Origin: Siderastrea siderea
Lineage: Eukaryota; Cnidaria; Anthozoa; Scleractinia; Rhizangiidae
Length of the DNA stretch: 64,000 nt
Direction of reading: 5' to 3'
Assembly: GCA_964030785.1 (NCBI GenBank)
Contig: OZ034968.1
Location: forward strand, 69,037,399 to 69,101,398
The notes under the pieces are model-generated. The model worked only from the letters and a program-made list of their open reading frames with translations, ran no database searches and had not been told where the DNA came from. Made by a program: the position numbers and the translations under genes. The stretch's first letter is position 1, and the number at the start of each line of letters is the position of its first letter. Positions 34,201 to 49,200 of this stretch are shown piece by piece.

Positions 34201-37200
34201 ATTTTTATTCCCAATCCATCATTATTCTTTTTTGTTCACAATTCCATTCTTATATCTAAGATAGTTACTATTCCATTATCCCAAATCTCATTCACATTCC
34301 TTTTCTCATTCTCGTTGTTTTCATTCATGTTCATTTATTCTTATTGTATTTTTGTTCACATTCTTATTCCTGATCCCATACTCATTTTCAGTCACAATTC
34401 CATTTTCATTTCTATGTTAAATATTATTATTCCAAATCTCATTCACGTTACTTTTTTCATTCTCATAACTTGTATGTTCATTCATGTTCATTTATTCTAA
34501 TTGAATTTTCATTCATATTCTTATTCCTGATCCCATACTCATTTTCAGTCAATTCCATTTTCATTTCTATGTTAATAATTATTATTCTAAATCTCATTCT
34601 CAGTCCTTTTCTCACTCTCGTTGTATTTTTATTCATGTTCATTTATTCTTATTGTTTTTTTGTTCACATTCTTATTCCTGATCCCATACTCATTTTCAGT
34701 CAATTCCATTTTCATTTCTATGTTAATAATTATTATTCCAAATCTCATTCTCATTCCTTTTCTCATTCTCATTGTATTTTTATTCATGTTCATTTATTCT
34801 TATTGTATTTTTGTTCACATTCTTATTCCTGATCCCATACTCATTTTCAGTCACAATTTTCATTTCTATGTTTTAATAACTATTATTCCAAATCTCATTC
34901 ACATTACTTTTCTCATAATTCTTATTTTATTCTCATTCCTTATCACATTTCCAAGATACCTTCAGTACAGGACTTAAGACAACCTGCCTTTTGTTTATTT
35001 TCTAGCATGGTTCCACATCTCTTCTATTCATTGAACAATGATGCACAAGCTCTTGTTATCTCTGCAGCTCAGAGTCAAATCAGTAAGTTTTTGTAGTTTT
35101 GTATGGATCACCGCAGAATATGTGTTGATTTCTTCCTGTTTTCTGATTTCTTTTTTGAAAAATAACAGAGCCTTAACACTGAGACTGTTGATCATTTTCC
35201 TGTTGTTAACAAAAGGGTGCTGTAAAAAAGTAAAATATATACAGTATATAAAAAAGTGTATTAAGGATCTCTAGCTAAAATGATTATGATGGTTATCTTT
35301 ATTGTGGATACCAACGTCACTAGAAGAGATTTGCAGAAGGGTCCTCTCAAAGACTAAGTACAAAACCTAAAATAAAATCTATTAGAACTACACTAATACA
35401 AAACATACAAAACATACAAAACATTCTAAAGAAAAACAATACATTAACTACAAAATGGCTTTGGAGAGACCACACTTGAAAATGGACAAATGCTATATTT
35501 AAAACCAGCTACATCTGTACATTGCAGATAGCCTCAGGATTGAAGAGTCTCAGAGCAAGGCCTTCACCCAGTCAGTTATTGATTCTAACTTGTCAAGGTG
35601 TGTGTCACTCATCACAGCCAGGCTCAACCGTGCCACATCAAGGACATCCACGGTATGACTTTTTGGTGGCTTATTTTACAATGTCGGCAACACCTGCAAC
35701 ATAAACATCAACATTTACAGCAACAGCATCTACAACAACAGCATTAATTTTATTTTACAACAATTAACAACATAACCTAACTGCAACAATATCACCAGAA
35801 TCACCAAATGAATGCCACCACCACCACCACCACCACCACCACCATCATCATCATGATGAAAGAAACTATCTACCCCATCTTGTTTTGATCCTTTCCAAGT
35901 CTACCCTGCGAGCAGAGGCCCTGCGATCTTCCTAGATAAGTTGGGAAGAGGAAGGGACCTCTGCCAGCCGCCTCGACTTTCTCATCCACCGAAATGGATG
36001 AGTCAGTCCAGTTTGAAACCAGTTTTTTCAGTTTTTGCTGAGTGCGCATGTGCTTTGTTAGAAATTGCTGACCAAATGCGCACGTTCGGTACGCTCGTGA
36101 AGTTCACAACAGCAGACGTTTCTCTTTCAAAGGATGTTTTTGATAAAGCCGTGAAAAGTGCGCTGGGAAGAGTGAATACTCGTGGAATAAGCAATCTCAC
36201 ACAACACCAGTCGAAGGCCTTGCTTAATTTTCTGTGTGGTAAAGATTCTTTTGTCTGTTTGCCAACTGGCCATGGCAAATCGCTAATTTACCAACTGGAA
36301 CAAAAGAATCTGGGTTGCGGTTGCTTTCGGACCAAAAAATTTTACTTCTGGTTTGGGCGGGAATCGATGCGCAGGGCTACACAAATGTGCACTTCAACGT
36401 TTATTTTTATGGCGAAATGACGTTTATTTTGGTCAAGAGAAACGGCAAGAGAAACAATTATTTGCCGACCGGCAGCCGGTAATTTTGAAGACGAAACGGT
36501 CTCAGTACAAAATATAATTTACTGCATGACGGCCGAGAAGTTTGAATACGAAACAAACTCGACACAAATGCATTTTGTTGAATGAAAGCTGAGAATGTTG
36601 AGGACGAAAGAGACTCAACACGAAAATACTTCTGAATGACAGGGACAAAAAGAGGGACAAAATAAAATAAATATCTCGAAAGACCAAGATTTCGATGCGA
36701 GACTTCCGTGACCCGCCATTAAATTGGAAATCACTGGACTGTAACATGTTGACAGTCGACAAATCACAGTTTCTTGATCAGCAAAAATATTTCGAGGCTG
36801 ATAAGTTTTGAACCTGTGACATAAATTCGAACAGAATTATTCTCAGCCTTACGATTTAATTAAAGCTTTCCTCAACTCTCTCGTGTCACGACCGAAGTCA
36901 GAATAGTTTGTTGCGGATGCGGCTGTCATTCAGTAAACATGTTAATTGAAGCGACGCCGACAAGGATTGGTTACATTTGAATTTAGCGCATGCTCAACAG
37001 GGAAAGTCGAGGCCACGTGGCAGAGGTCCCTTCCTCTTCCCGACTTATCTAGGAAGATAGAAGGGCCTCTGCTCGCAGGGTATTCCAAGTCCTATTTTCT
37101 TACACATTCCAAATATGTCAAATCATATTCCATTTTCATTCAAATTCATATTTTAAACTTTTAAACCCCCATTGCTTTCCAAATCTCATTCCCATTTTTC

Positions 37201-40200
37201 ATTTTAAATCTTATTCCCAGCTTTTATTCCAGATTTCCTCCATCCCTCAAATAATTTTCCTTTTTTGAAAAACTTTTGAATAAATGACTTCCCCAGCCCT
37301 ATACCCTTTTTCATAACCTACGTCAAATTATCTCGCCCCTTGAATAAATGACTCCATTTTGGAGCAAATAAAAGTCTTAATTGCTGATTATTATTCTATG
37401 ACTAGTAAATACAGTCTCTATTTTTACGCCAAATCTTATTCTCAACTACTTTCTCATTTAAATTCTCAATTCTCAATTATCACTGATATTAACAAACACT
37501 GGATAATAGTAACAAAAGGTTCTTTCTCAACAGCTTGGATGTGTCCATCTTCTGTCACTATTGGCAGAGACTTTTCCTGTTGCAAGCTATCCTGAAGCCT
37601 GGGGATGCAGTGTATCACTTTCCTGTAGGAGCCCACTTCCCACCCATCCCATAGGACCATTCAGTGCACCCCCCAGGCCTTCTAGTCCCAGTGCTGCATG
37701 TACAGGGGGAGGAGGCCCTTTGTCAGTTGCAGTGGGCAGTATGATATCATCATGGCTGGCTTATGATCTTTTTGCACATCAACAGTTGCTACAAGTATGT
37801 TGCTATCGAGTTAAAACTTTGAGCTGATTATTTGAATTAAGTTCAGACAGGAAAGAAACTTGTGGTCTAAGGCATTGGGTAAGTTTAACTATTAGCAGCT
37901 TCATGGTCCAAGTTGATGACTGTATGTAATATGAATTAAACACAAGAGAGAGTGTTTCAAAAGAATCCCGGATCAGGATATCTAACAGCGATAAGAAAAA
38001 ATGAGAAGCAGACTTTTTTGGATGAACTTAGAGATTTTGGATATCCTGATGAAGCACCTTCTTGAGTGTTTGATATGCTTTTTCTTACAATCACTAACTA
38101 GCGACAAAACAAACCAACCAAAAGTATGCTAATTTAACAACACCAAGTGTCCAAGTCTTCATCATGCTTATGATTGTCTTTGTTTAAACTTGATGAATTA
38201 TTAAATAAGTATGTGTACTTGTTCAAAATATATAAATTTCTGGTCTGATTGGTAAATAAATGCCAAGGGAACCTTGGTGTTTGTGTAGTTGCTTGAGCTG
38301 TGACATATCATAGCAGGAAATTACTTCGGTTGTCTCACATTTTCCCCTTCAAAAGCACTTGGCAAATTTTATTCTTGGTGATGTTGCCTACGAGTTTTTT
38401 AAACGCAGATTTTAAAAGGAGTTCCTGTTAATTCTGATTGTGTTAATGGCAGAGATTCTTATGTTAAGCAGATTATTGTTAGTAATTATTTTGTTGATTC
38501 TGCTGCATTTTGCTCAGATTGCTGGGAGCATCTTGTTTGGAGCAGGTTGTAGTGGTGTCCGTGTGTCACTCAAGGTGCACTCTGAACGAGGACCTCATGA
38601 CGAACCCGTCAGTTCTGCTGAGAACTGGAGTGTGTTCAGTGATGGTGCCTTAGCTCCTCAGGCAGAAAAGCTAGTTCACCATTTAGCAAGGTAACTACAG
38701 GTCTTCTCTTTAGGGTAGACCTCAAAAGAAAAATTAAACGATTGCCAACTGAAATAACTTAAGCTAAACAAAAATCTGAGGGCTGGATGCTCAAAGGTGA
38801 TAGGAAATGACCCAAAGACTAGCAGTTGGTTGGTTGACTGATTTTGCTTTATTTTCCTCTCAGCCATTTTGGCTTGTGGAAAAAAAAATTCTGCAATATT
38901 GGTTTGAATCCTCAAACTTAAAATATACTGTCAGGGGTTTCATGAACAAAAGAAACCAAATGCTGAACACCAAGAGATACATAAGGTGAAAAAAAAATGA
39001 TCAGATTAATGTGATGATAGCACGACCATTGAGAGTTCATTTTCGCTTGTGAAATCGACACATAGCAACTAGGCCAGTAGAATGGAAGTTGAAGAGTTCT
39101 GGAACTCTGAAAACATTGAAATGTTTGTGTCATAATGATATGTTCATGAACAATCAGTTCTGAGTTAAATTTGGATGGAGAATAAGTACAAGCTATCACT
39201 GGTATCTTAACGTTTAACCTTTGGTTTGTTTTCTTTCATACATGGAAGGTAAACTGACTCTAGTAAGAATGTTGTTGTTGGAGATTTCTCTGTTGTTGAT
39301 TAGGGATGTTTAGGATGTGACAAAGGCACTGTACTGTATGTGGGAAATATGGAGTCTCTTCTCTTGTGTTCTTTGCAGGGCTGATGACTCTCCCTGACTG
39401 ATGGTTGCCTACTACTGTCTGCATTTGTTAGTGATTTTCTTTTTCTTTATTTCTAGGTTACTGAACATTTTTGCTCATGTTGTTGACAACAACACTCCCG
39501 GTGCTCATTCCTTTAAGGTACAGTTTCACAGAATTTCCCACGGTTTCACAGTATATTGAGGGAGGCAGTCAGTGATGGATCTAGAGTGTGGCAACCCCAT
39601 TAACTAGTACAGCTGTAGCTATGGGACTCATGGCACCGTGGCCGTAATCACTCTAATAGTGACGAGCATCTAATTTCTCCTCACAATATCGCTACTTGAT
39701 CAACTTACAGGTCACGAGAATAGAGGACATGATCTCCAAAGATGAAATGTTTGATTTTTAATCTAATTCTCTCAACTAGTAACATAAGAAATACATAGAG
39801 AACAGTGATAAGAACTTGCATGTTTATATATTGGGGGGCTCAAAAAGTTTGTTTTGCTGCTACATAAATAGTAGTAGGTGTGTCCCACCTTCATTACTAC
39901 ATCTGGAAGTTCTGTCCTTGGAAATAACCTGAACTCATTCAGAAATAATGCCAGACTTGCAAAGGGAAAATGTTTAGGGGGATCTACTTTGGAGAGGTAA
40001 ACAACATTCTAAGGCCAAAGGTTTGACATTACGATAACAGGAGATGAGTTTGGCATCTGAACAGTTTACGTTGGCTTCAAATGTCAGGAAGGAAAAAGGT
40101 GGGGCTTTTTTTTGGCTTTTGGTATTGATAGCTTGTTTTAATTCAGCCTAGTAAAGATGTTTTATTTTCTATTTCAGCTTTCGTTTCCAGGCCAGAACAG

Positions 40201-43200
40201 AGACAAACAACAGTCAACTGCTATTCCTGGTGTGGCTGCTCCCCAGACCCCTCCCTCCTCCTCACAGGGTTCGAGTCCTGCTACAGCTGTTCCCAAGAGA
40301 CTGCTGACCAAGGGTAAGCGGGCTCTCTCTGAAGCAGATTTGCATCAAGCTACTGCAGAAAAACCTGTTTCACCTTCCAAGAGTCAAGGAGGTGTTGGAC
40401 AATCATCAGATGCTGAGCAAAGCAACCAGGGTCCCCCACCCAAGAGCAGCATCGGTACTTTTCATCATTTGCCACACTACATGAAGTTATATGAGATCAT
40501 CAAAGGAGCTTATGCTAACAATCAGGTAACATAGAGGAGAAGATAGCTTGGAAGTTGTACAATGTATATTTCAGTCAATTCTTGTCACCAGTATGAGTAC
40601 TTGAAAAAAAAATCTGAGATGGGAGTCAAACCCGTGAGGATGGGCACCAGCTGGATGGTCTAACCATTGAACGTCAGGAGGACTTATTTTGATCCAGATC
40701 ACTTGTCCTAGGTGCACGTGCAGTGTATGCCCTGCATATTAAAATGCTCTGTGGCATAGAAATCACCCGCATCCCAGCCACTGAGAGGAAGGAAGTGTTG
40801 TGCTGATCTTGGTCATGTACTACATATAATTAAAGAGGCTGAACCACGGGGATTTTGCTCGCGTTTCGTCACAACTTTGCTATCATTATGATTTACTGCC
40901 TTTTCTCATGCACAAAATACTCCTGGTACACCAAGAGGAAGATATTAGCGACCTTCAGATCCTGGTGAATATCGTTCATTTAGCATTCTCCTCCGCTGGT
41001 CAGCAACAGGGAGGAACGAGGGCGTTGAGAACGTAACGGTTATGAAATACGAAAGTCGCACTCATACTCAATTTCGTACTCGTAGTCAGATCTGAAGGTC
41101 ACTATTAAGTGAATTTTCGCAAGGAGCGCAAACCATAATAAGTTTTTCAATGATTTTTGCGAGCTAGAAGCACATAACTTGAAAACATTTGCTGAACATT
41201 TTCGAGTTGTAATCCATCTCCATCCTGGCCATCCGTGGCAAAAGGCACTTAGTACTGAATTAGTATGGTGCCTGAACAAGGAACGGGCCATTATTTTTAG
41301 GTTTCCGTTTATGGAAGTACAACTATTGGCCTTTCAAAGTGTTACAAACGCCAGCAAAATCCCCAGTAGACTGCCCTTTTAAGAGTAATATGTGACATAA
41401 TGTAATCCCGCAGTACTGTGAGGGTCTGTAATGCCACAAGGGAATTGTTTGTTGCTATACTGAAGAGAAGACATTGCATTCTGAATGTTCCTGAGTGCCC
41501 ATTGCTCAAAACGAGAATTGAAAATAGTTTTATTTGATCGGGTAATTTTTTTTTTTTAATAGAAATTAGCATTATTTCATTTGTCTGTCCCTCAATGCAT
41601 TACAAGTTATTCAAAGATAACATTGTTGGGCTGGCTTTTGTTTTCATGGTCTTTACAGGTGTCCCTGATAGATCCCACGCGGGACAAATTTTGTCAATTC
41701 CTGACTGCCACACTGGAGACTTTGTCTCTTCTTCTTGAAGTGACTGCATTTGCAGACATTGGAAAGGTATGATTCTGACTTGTAACCACACCCTCATAGA
41801 AATAACTGCACATGCTGGATTTTCATTCTGATGGGAGTACCTTTCTTCTTGTAGCATGTTGAAGAAGTACTTGGCTACCTACAAGTTTGTGTGAAATTGG
41901 AGGCCACAAAAACTTTCTTATGTGTTCAACAGGTATAACATACTTTAATAGTTGTAATCCTTTTTGTGTCTGTTCTCGGACAGCGGTTAAATCCATGGTC
42001 TTCGCTTGTTCGCGCCTTGCGTGCGTTTCTCGAAAGTCCCGAAAAGTTTTCTGCCCTGAAAAGCCATTTGTAAAAATATGAACCACTCGTTCTTCAAAGC
42101 TGTCATTTTAACATGTCTCTCACTTAGATAAGAAATATTTAACGTATAGCAAAGTTTCTTGCTTAGAAACTTCTTCGTTTTCAAGAAACAGTGTGAATTG
42201 TCGTGCCTGAAATCGGTCCGAAATGTTTCAGGGCTTTCGAGAAACGCACGCCTGATTAGCCCCTGACTGATAAACACTGATTTTCCTTTTTGCAACTACT
42301 TAATTTGCGTTTATAACTGCGATGTTCTTTCATTCATTAAGTCTTTTACCCACAGTTCATATCATTGTGTAATATTTCGTATAGTTCGCTTCCATCTATT
42401 CATCCTCCAAGGGTATCTTATGAAGTCACGAAATGACCAGCTGCCAGATGGTTTGATAGCTCAGTTGGTAGAGCACTGCACAAGTAAATAACCACAGGGT
42501 CATGAGTTTGCAGTCCTGAGTCAGTCAAGCCTGAATTTTTCATACTTTCTATTTCGCAGCTGCTGAAGTTACTTTCCTATCTGGGATGTTCTTTCATTTA
42601 TTAAAACACTGGTTCAACGGTTAGCGTCTGCAGTGTCAGCCAGAGAAGACAATACGTTGAGCCAAACTCACAAAATTTTGCCAGCGATCGTCATTTTCGC
42701 TGCCTACAGCTTTTTATTTACTGCTCATTTTACGCTTTTTTCCCTGAGACTGTCGTAGCAGACGTGAGGACCTGAACATTGCTGTCTACTACTCCTGTTA
42801 CGCTTCTTACTGCTACAAAACGTTATGAGAAGGCTGAGGATTTTGTGGTCAGAATCTTGAGAATCTTGAGCCAGTGAGACGGGAGTTGCACATGTTTACT
42901 GTTTTATTGCATTATTTTATTCTCTGTCTTTTCACAGCTTTTGCGTGCTATGTTTGGTATCAATGCCCTGAGCCAGCCTGAACTGATGCAGACCCCAATT
43001 GTCCCTCCATGTCTGGCTGACAGCCATGTTACATTGCCAGCACAGATGGATCAGTTGCCGGCCCTGGACGAACATCTTTACCACTCCTGCTTTGTTCACC
43101 CATTGGCTCTTCTTACACAGACCCTGAACAAGTTGAAACCTAAGGAAGAAGGAAAAGATAAAGCAAAGGAAACGGAAGCTTTGGGGTGTGTGTTTTATTG

Positions 43201-46200
43201 TAATTTAGGTGACACTTAATACAAGTCTTTGCTATTCAGAAACTTGCAAAGTTTTTAAAGATTTCATTGGTTGATTCCTGTTATTTTATCAGTGGCTCAT
43301 GCTACATGTTGAATATACAGTTGAATTCCGATAACTCGAATCTTCTAGGGAAATAAAAAAAGTTCGAGTTACCGAGAGTTCGAGTTATCGAGGGTAAAAT
43401 TATAAAGAAAGTGTCCTGAAGGGGAAAATCATTCACTTCGAGTTGGCGGGAGGTTCGAGTTACTAAGGGTTCGAGTTACCGTGAGTCAACTGTAATTAAT
43501 ATTTTATCTCACTCCCTCTCTACAACCACTCTGTTGTTTTCACTTTGCATGAAATTTATCGTCTAAAACTAGCTTAAAACGATTTTATTTATCGTTCCAC
43601 ATTTGTCTACATATCTATTTAACTAGCTTACTTATCTGTACGTGTTGATGTTTTCTGTAGTGGCATTGGAGTGTTCATTAAAAAACTCAGAAAAAAAGCT
43701 TCAACTACTGTTCGGCCATCTATTAAACTAGACAAGGTAGGAGAAATGAGTGAAAATGAGTCGTTATGTGTTGGAACCACCTGGCAATAGCTTTAAATTG
43801 TTAACGAAATAGCTGTCCTTATACTTGTTTTGATCTCCAATTAAAGCCAGATTGGTGACTTATTAAGTATACACCAAAGCGTAACATTAACATCTTTCTC
43901 TTTGTCGACATTATTGGAAATCGGATGAAGCGTTCTCTTTCGTCAATTCCTGCAGGATAACTGAAATCTCTAGAAACAATTTAAGGCCAAAGTTTTCTTT
44001 CCATGGTCAGGATAAATGTCAGTTTGAGGAACTCGAAAAGAATTGTTTATGATTCATTTGTTAGCAGGAGCTAAAAGCTTCAATCAATTATTTCTCAAAA
44101 CGCTCTCATAAAAAATGTTTAAAATCGGTACAACTGAAGACAATTATGTGAACCACAAGTCCTATAAGTAATGTTTAATAAACGAGCAGGAGTGCTTTAT
44201 CAAGTTTAAAACACGAGGCGAAGCCGAGTGTTTTAGACTTGATAAAGCACGAACTGCGAGTTTATTGAACGGCTTCAAAAACCTCTGATGTAGATCTTTT
44301 CATTCTTGCACTGATATTTAGATTTTGGGTTATTTTGGCCATGAAAATTGGACATAAAATTTAGCCGTGTCTTTAGCAGATATAAAGACACTCATTAAAC
44401 ATTAATTTCCTTTGTATTTTCTTAATGAATTATTAATGAGTTTTTGAAATAGCTTTAAAAACGAATGTCTGGATTTCCTACAAATTAAGGAAAAATATAA
44501 ATAGCAATGACGTCACCGTGTTGCTATGGCTACGTCGATCTCGAAAAAACCCCACCTTTTTTAAACTTCAATTTATACCCTACAAATAGGTATAACTCGA
44601 TTTCCTGTTTCGCTTGAGACATCTTTGTATTTCGTGTTCAAAGAGAGTAGGTATGGTTAGTGAAAAACCGAATCTAGCCACCTTAAGCATCTTTCTGTTT
44701 ATCATTTTGTTCCTTTCTGTAGCAATCTCCCATTCATTCCTTCATCCGCTGGTTTGAACCACTTGTGATCCGTGCCTTGAAGGAGTACACCATGTCAAGT
44801 AACGTCATCTTACAACAGCAAGTGCTGAGTCTGCTAGCTCAGCTGATAAAACTCAGGGTCAACTACTCGTTGCTGGATGCAGATCAGGCAAGTAAAGGTC
44901 TTTACCTTTAATGTGGACCTAGAGAGTGCTAGTACAAAGTTAGCTCAGCTGATAAAACTCAGGGTCAACTACTCGTTGCTGGATGCAGATCAGGCAAGTA
45001 AAGGTCTTTTCCTTTAATGTGGACCTAGAGAGTGCTAGTACAAAGTTAGCTCAGCTGATAAAACTCAGGGTCAACTACTCGTTGCTGGATGCAGATCAGG
45101 CAAGTAAAGGTCTTTACCTTTAATGTGGACCTAGAGAGTGCTAGTACAAAGTTAATGTAAGGATCTTTAAACATTTTAGATCTGAAACAAGGCAAAATGA
45201 ACAGCACCGCAGGAAGGTACTGCTCGATAGCTTTCAAACGAACAATCATACTTAGGATCTCATCCATAGACTTCCTCTCAGCGTCTACACCATTTTTAAC
45301 AGCACCATAGGAACGAACGGCTCAGTAGCTTTCCTTTGGGTGGTTATTTCAGGGTTTCATCCAGAGACTCACAAGCTAGAAACACCATGATTTTACAGCG
45401 TAATAAACGGCACCAAAAGAAAGTACTGCTCGTTAGCTTTCATTTAAATGTCCGCGCATTGTGATTTCATCCGCAGACTTAAGGTTAGAACCACCCTGTA
45501 TAGCACAATAAACAGCATATAAACAAGAAAGTACTGTTCGACCGTGAGAGGGTTTATTTGATAACTCAGTTGGTAGAACACCAACCATCTTCCCAGACTT
45601 TAAAAGCCAGATACACATCACACGACTCTTGAGTGACTGGGACCCCAACAAATTATCTGAAGACCAGTCAGGAGAGTTTAAACCACTTCTTTATGTTGAT
45701 ATCAATCTCTTTTCTTTCACAGGTGTTTATCAGCTATGTTCAGAAGCAGTTTGAATACATTGATGCAGGCCAGATAAAGTAAATACGCTTCTCTTTGGCC
45801 GTTTTTGTTCGTTTGATTCAATTGAAGTATACATATTTAGCCTGTTCACACTTAAAGAACTTATCAAATAGTACACAAAACAACTTTAATTTTGTTTACA
45901 AATAGAAGAAACGGAAGTAATATATCACACACGAGAAAGAGTGTTTCATCAGCATATCCAAACACCGAGAAGTGGGTTGAGAAAACGAGGCACAGCCGAG
46001 TTTTTTAAGCGGGATTTATTCCATTTTGAAGTAATAAACGAATTAAACGTGACATAAAACAATGTTCGATTTGATTGCAGTTTTTCGACTATTTTTCTTT
46101 TCTGCAGATCCTGCGACACGTTCCTTCCACACATCTTCCAGTTTCTTGTTCTTCTCTCGTATGAATGTTTTCAGCCCAAGTTTAATGAGCCAAAAGCCAT

Positions 46201-49200
46201 TGTGGGAATGCCGAGAATTATCCAGCTTTGTGACGGGATCATGGCAGGAGGGCAACCAGCTCAAACTCATGGTATGCTAACAGAATTGAGGAATTACCAA
46301 TGAAATCACTCTTTACTCCATTCTCGAGGTTGCTTTTACTTGCTCACTAAACTGGACTGATTTTCTTATCTTTTTAGCTATTCCTGCTTTACAGCCAATC
46401 ATTTATGACCTGTTTGTTCTGAGAGCTGGTGGTCAGAGTGATGGTGGTGTGGATTTAGAGACGCAAAGAGAAGTTGTGGTGTCTATGCTGCTTCGTCTTG
46501 TCTATTATCCTGAGGTACGACAATCAATCAGTCAGTCAGTCAGTCAGTCAGTCAGTCAGTCAGTCAGTCGGTGAGTCAGTCAGTCAGTCAGTCGGTCAAC
46601 TCTCGGTTCTTCAGTCAGTCAGTCAGTCAGCCAGTCATTCAGTAATTCAGTCAGTCGGTTGGTCGGTCGGTCGGTCGGTCAGTTAGCCAGTCAGTCAGCC
46701 TGTCAGTTAGTCAGCCAGTCAGTCAGTCGGTTGATCGGTCAGTCAGTCAGTCAGTCAGTCAGTCAGTCGTTCGGTCAGTCAGTCAGTCAGTCAATCAGTC
46801 CGTCAGTTAGTCGGTCGATCGATCGGTCAGTCAGTCATTCCGTCAGGCAGTCAGTCAGTCAGTCAGTCAGTAGGTCAGCCAGCCAGCCAGCCAGCCAGCC
46901 AGCTAGTCAGTCAGTCAGTCAGTCAGTCAGTCAGTCAGTCAGTCAGTTGGTCGGTCGGTCAGTCAGTCAGTCAGTCTCTCTCTCTCTGTGACTCACTCAA
47001 ATGATCAGTGCATCAGCCAGCCGTGTAATCAGGTTAATTTTAATACGGATAGATCAACAGCATATTCACACAGTTAACAAGCTATCTATTTATTCGTACC
47101 TAGGTACTGGAGATGCTAGTTACTGTTCTTAACTGCTACCAGCGAGACGAAGTCAAGTGGAAGGATCTGTCAGGGCAGATCATAGACCTGCTCCTTCCTC
47201 TTCTGGCCAATCAAAAGGTAAATCCTGTTAACATGTGCGGATGCACGGTCATTTTGATAGCCCTTTTACGAGAGCATAGGAAATGAAAATAAAAATTAAA
47301 GAAACATTTAAATAACGTAAGATGTGATTGTTTAGGTCCATGTGGAGTCAGAGTTTGGAGTTGAGATGCTGCACAATCTTTTTGCTGCCGTCGCTCCTGG
47401 TTCATTGTGGCCCGTGGATGTGCTATTGAGAGTCTTGTTTTCCACTGTAGATCAGGTTAGTGTAAAAACTAGGTTAGGTCTGCTCCAGTGGCTCATCAGT
47501 CTGGAGCTTTTATATCTTTGGTTCCATAGCATAATGGCAGCGGTGGTGCGGTGGTTAGCGCGTTGAACTTCAGATCTGAAGGTTGGTGCTTTGAGCCCCA
47601 GTCGCTGGCATCGTCTTGTTTCGTTAGACAAGGAACTTTACCCCACATAAGCCGTGGTTACACGAGGTAACGTTACCTCGGTAGAGGGGAAAGTGGCATT
47701 TTCGCGTGTAAGCGATTTTAGCTCGGGAATATTTTACCTACGTAAATATTCGTGGTGAAGTGACTGAGAACCATTAAAAAATGCCCCAAGCAAAACCCTC
47801 GGTGGTTTGAAGGGTCGTTCGGTATCCCCAGGTAAACCTACCAGTGAGAAGCCGAGTTTTGGACGCTGCACGTGCAGTGCGTGATCAGCTACATGACCGA
47901 ATTTGCTAGCGGCGTCCGCGTGTGGAAGTGTTGTGAGTGTTGAATTTTAACGCGATGGACTAGTATCCCATCTAGGGAGGAGTAGCAATAGTCGCAGTTG
48001 CTTCATGCTACAGAAACCGGGTTAAGTTCCGGCCGTGTGGGCCTCCCTGGCTCGTATGCGGCTTTACCTACCTTCCCATAGCATGAAGCGACCAGAAATA
48101 TTTTATACTGCACGTATCGCCCTGGATGGAGTGCTAGTCCAGTGCAAAGTTATCTACCAGCAATGTGCTATTCCAGCGTGACTGGACGCAAGGCTTAGCG
48201 AATTCTCTTGTCGTCGAACGAGGCTGATGGTTGCATCATCACAGCTCCTGAAGTTTAAAAACTTGTGATTTAAAAATAATCCCCAAAAAGCGGCTGTTAA
48301 CAGAGCAAAGGCTGTTGCTTACTTTCAGTTGTAAATACAAGTGCTTTTTGCATCATCACATCAATGTAACATTTAAGAATGGTTGTTAATCCTGAGTCAT
48401 GAAATACGGTTCTAACTTTCGAGTTAGCGGATGTTGTCCTAAACCGTAACCATTCCATTTTTTGTTTTCCGATATTTTGCTCAGTAAAATTTGGATTTTT
48501 TTTTTCATTTTTTAATGTAACGGCTCCTGGGAGTGAAGGGAGCTAACGATAACTTTCTATGTTTCTTTATAGACCCAGTCAGGTGTATTTACTCGTTGGT
48601 TGGCTACAACACTTGTGGTGCTACAAACTCTCATGGCGCATGTCTCAGCGGACATTCTGTTGTCCAGGATCGACCAATCAGGATTCAGACCGAAATGTGC
48701 CAATAAACCCGGCACTCCTCTGTTACCCATAGAGGTAAGTACTTCTTTCCCCGACGTTAAGCAAACTATTAGAACTCTGCCTTCTACAGTTCTTGCATTC
48801 TTATTTGTCTTAACGTACTGATGCTTATTTGACGCGTCATAATAGCGATTTAAAATTTTCTTATCAATCAACTATAGTGCTTCGAGGTCTCGAGTGTCGT
48901 ATTCTTCATCTCCCTCCATCTGATAACAATCTGATTTTTGTTCATTCATATTTGCAGGTGTTTGTTAAATTTCTCTTTCACATGGTTGAGGTGACTGCTT
49001 GCCACGTGAACATGACAACTAAGAGTACTGAAGAGAGCCTTCAGTCACCAAGTGAAGAGATCTTTGTATTCAAGCTGTTTGGTTGTACTTTAACATGCCT
49101 TACACATCTACTGAAATCAGGTTTATTACCCAACTTAGATTTTCAGTGTTTTACAGCATTTCACTCTTTTATCATCTTTGCGGTGTACTATAATTTAACG

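Noticed and set aside
34315..34977. Three overlapping plus-strand frames of 61-120 codons, hydrophobic, membrane-protein-like
   Set aside because: They translate the ATTC-rich 151-bp tandem repeat in HTT intron 17.
42450..42522. Functional tRNA gene
   Set aside because: Box A is good but box B and the stems have decayed and a SINE body follows, so it is a SINE remnant.
46474..46991. Ser-Val-Gln-Ser repeat proteins
   Set aside because: They are translations of the CAGT microsatellite.
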